This document shows positions 61,677-64,000 of a stretch of 64,000 nt of DNA, in pieces (position 1 is the stretch's first letter; each line of letters opens with the position of its first letter). The notes under the pieces are model-generated. The model saw only the letters and a program-made list of their open reading frames with translations. It was not told the origin of the DNA and made no database searches. Location: positions 11,374,646-11,438,645 of the forward strand of contig OX393562.1 of NCBI GenBank assembly GCA_947652115.1. Direction: 5' to 3'. The stretch comes from Blastomussa wellsi (Eukaryota; Cnidaria; Anthozoa; Scleractinia; Plerogyridae). Both the position numbers and the translations under genes were made by a program.

Positions 61677-62795
61677 AATATTACGCTCCCTTGTGGAGTG
61701 GGGGACCGGAAAGCCATTACGTCACCTCGTCCCTGTTTGGTCCGTTCCAGATCGAGGCTACATCCACCTATTTATTGACGCGCTCCACTGCATTCTTCCT
61801 TTTACAACACGGCTCCTTGCAGCCAGGACCTCTACGCTCCATGCGTCTACGCAGTGATGTCATCCTTTTATCGATTTATATCAATTAGGGTTAGCCCTGA
61901 AAATCGGTGAGACGGGTCCAGATCCTCTGTCGAGGTCTGGGGCGCAGTTTTCCACTCGTGGACGCCGCAATCTTGTATTCACAACTCGTGCTCTGATTGG
62001 CTCGCATACTTAATTGCTCATTAAAAAGTATTTCGGCCATCTTGGATGAAATCCGGCAATCTGATTGGTCGAGACGAGTCACGTGTGCTCTGAGCTGCTC
62101 TGTGATTGGTTACGGGCCAAATAAGCCACCTTTACTACTATTGTATTATATCAATTCACTTTTTTTACTTTGTCAAGCACTTTTATCATGAGCCCTTTGC
62201 TTGGTAGATTGGGCAGCCTCTCCCGTGTTTGGTTAAATAAATTATTATTATTATTAATTACTATTATTATTGCAGTATTATAATCAGAGACTGAGATAAA
62301 GTCCACAAAGAGGTACAAAAGACTAAAAGTAGTAGATTCCGATTCTGAGTAGAAAACGCTTTGTAATCTTACGTGAGCTAATACTTGCAGAAACTCTTCA
62401 AACGTCAAACTTAAAGTGCATATGAAGTGAAAACTTTTTTTGCGCTCATTTGCAGCTTTTTGTATCTACTTTTCGAAATGGCCAAAACCGAATATCGTTA
62501 CAGGGAGAGAAATCCCACTTTTTTGCCGCCCAAAGCCCCAAAATGACCAATTGCGCGAATAATTGTCGACTCCGGGAATGTCAGTGCATTATTTTTCGAT
62601 GGACGAAACTTAACAGCGGAAGTGGATTCGGTTTTTCGGAATTCACTGGAAAGATTTTGTCCCATCTAAGCCATCGACTTTGGATTTACTTTGTGCTCGG
62701 TGCACTTAATTTACGAAAAGTGTTTCCAAATGTACCTCGGCTGCTACAAGAGTAGTCTCCTACGCAGCCGTTATTAGGGGATTGCGTTACACTTG
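61677..62795. other. no gene recognised
   Basis: Contains repeated TGATTGG motifs (about 61995-62110) and AT-rich parts such as TTATTATTATTATTAATTAC. ORFs are short and unconvincing. Confidence 0.4.
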
Positions 62796-63996
62796 TCCCC
62801 ACTAACGTCTGCTTAACTGAGGCCAACATTCCTTTCCGCCGCTTCGCCAATCAGATTTTACGTACTAAAATCCGGAAAGCCGACCTTCACCTTGACCGCT
62901 GCTTAGCCAATCAGATTTTACCAACTAAAATCCCCACGATGCCTCTCCCACCGCGAGACACGCGATGAGATGAAACCTGCCAGGGACGATTGATTTTGCT
63001 CAAAGTCAGAGATTTCTCTGGTAAATTCATTTTAGATGAAAGCAAGTTCTGAATTTGTGAAGGGAAACTTATTTACTGAAGGGAAGAGATATACACTCCT
63101 TAATTTATCAACTGGCTACGGTAAGTCGTTTGTTGTCAAGCTTTGCCTTCAGTGTGTTAGACAGTCTCATTGATTTTCAGTTTTCATATTTTCCCCACAG
63201 CTCCGCAAAGAGACGTACAATCCAGCAACGAATTACTGAAGTTCAGCCAAATGAAAAGCTAGCCTATGGGTCAAAGTTTCCACGTTTCAGACTCTAAACG
63301 ACTGCGTAGTAATTTTGGTGTTCGGAAAAATATTATTTCAAGTGTGTGCGCCGTTCATAATCGTCTTTTGTTCAAACCCAATTTTAAGCAAATGGAGGCC
63401 TCAAATCAAAGGGCCAATGAACTATCAAAAGGATAAGTTGAACATATTTTCAAGCCAGCCTTTTAACCCAGCAGCGCTGGACGTTTAAATCGTTCTGTGG
63501 CAAGTTTGGCAAATGAACGATTCAGCGCGGTGAAGTTGTATTCGCCTTGACTGACTCTTTCCAATTTTACCCTTTGATTTGTTTGCTCGTAAATACTACG
63601 GATGTGGACCTCTTTGATGATTTGTAAGTTAATTCCGCTTTGCGTTATCGAGTTGGCAAAGTCTTTTGTAGCATTTTCTAGCGTTGAAATAAATATTTCT
63701 GATCCACTGTTGTGTTCATGGGAGAGAGATCATCTTTCCCAAAATATTAACCCTTCCAACTTATGATAGAATCAGATTCGTACGCTTACCTCTTGTATAT
63801 TCACAATAAATAATATTTTGGTGTTTCAACCATCGAAATAAGAGTATTGTATCCAACAGCGCCGGCGAAGAACGGATTCGCGGGAAATTTTATAACAATC
63901 GTTTTGAATGCCTACAGACAATGCTGATTGGTTAGTTTGTCTGGCGAGACAATGGGAAAGGAATGTTGGTCGCGGTTAAGCAGGCGTTAGTGGGGA
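62796..63996. mobile_element. 1.2-kb element with terminal inverted repeats, non-coding
   Basis: TCCCCACTAACGTCTGCTTA and the following CAACATTCCTTTCC at 62796-62837 return inverted at 63954-63996. Inside, two ~34-bp direct copies of GCCAATCAGATTTTAC and ACTAAAATCC lie at 62841-62874 and 62900-62933. There is no transposase ORF. It is a non-autonomous DNA transposon; target duplication not seen because only 4 bases remain beyond its right end. Confidence 0.7.
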
Positions 63997-64000
63997 GGAG

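Noticed and set aside
40150..63996. integrase of element D
   Set aside because: I looked for a DDE integrase of the Polinton type near D on both strands and found none. The only DDE protein there is the Merlin transposase, which belongs to its own element.
1..64000. CRISPR array, bacterial operons or ribosomal RNA genes
   Set aside because: No regularly spaced direct repeats, no bacterial-type gene groups and no rRNA-like sequence were seen. Introns and animal transposons show the DNA is eukaryotic.

Overview
This is animal nuclear DNA, most likely from a cnidarian such as a stony coral or sea anemone. That assignment is inference, from the intron-exon structure, the tRNA-headed SINEs, the Penelope-like element with a hammerhead motif, and the Polinton/adintovirus-type genes. 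About one sixth of the window is recognisable host gene territory. Nearly everything else is mobile or virus-derived DNA.

Region 1 (1-15.1 kb) is the 5' end of a host gene on the minus strand. Five correctly spliced exons encode a PX domain of the SH3PXD2 (TKS4/TKS5) type, and the gene runs off the left edge. Its 9.4-kb intron 2 holds a foldback MITE, a broken Penelope-like element, a 0.6-kb dispersed repeat and a young L1/Tx1-type LINE with a 9-bp target duplication and an unbroken 1252-codon ORF2. Intron 1 holds a SINE and a nested pair of inverted-repeat elements.

Region 2 (15.7-39.65 kb) begins about 0.6 kb upstream of that gene's first coding exon. It is a compound array of related Polinton/Maverick-adintovirus-like elements. 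Part A (15.7-20.9 kb) has a wrecked PolB and an integrase module. Part B (about 21-34.76 kb) has a full gene set: a second, different PolB, integrase, several small membrane proteins, packaging ATPase, major capsid protein, coiled-coil membrane protein, a ~550-residue conserved protein, a penton-like protein and a glycine-rich membrane protein. Part C (34.77-39.65 kb) repeats the ATPase-to-penton half. A plus C add up to one element missing about 1.4 kb, so B may be nested in it, though no terminal repeats of B were found. Almost every gene carries at least one frameshift or stop, so this is fossil viral DNA.

Region 3 (40.2-61.5 kb) holds a third element, D, of another lineage. It has a phospholipase A2-like gene, basic core-like proteins, packaging ATPase, adenain-like protease and a capsid C-terminus on the minus strand. 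A third PolB on the plus strand is split in two by 7 kb. That 7 kb contains a HIRAN-domain pseudogene, a spliced SANT-like gene and an intact 2.2-kb Merlin transposon with an exact 8-bp target duplication. A small spliced F-box-like gene lies between D's capsid genes and its polymerase.

Region 4 (61.5-64 kb) has no gene I recognise and ends with a 1.2-kb element bounded by ~40-bp inverted repeats. The strongest points for follow-up are three PolB lineages in one locus, elements with nearly identical integrases but unrelated polymerases, very compact viral gene junctions kept in both copies, and the two elements (LINE and Merlin) that look young.
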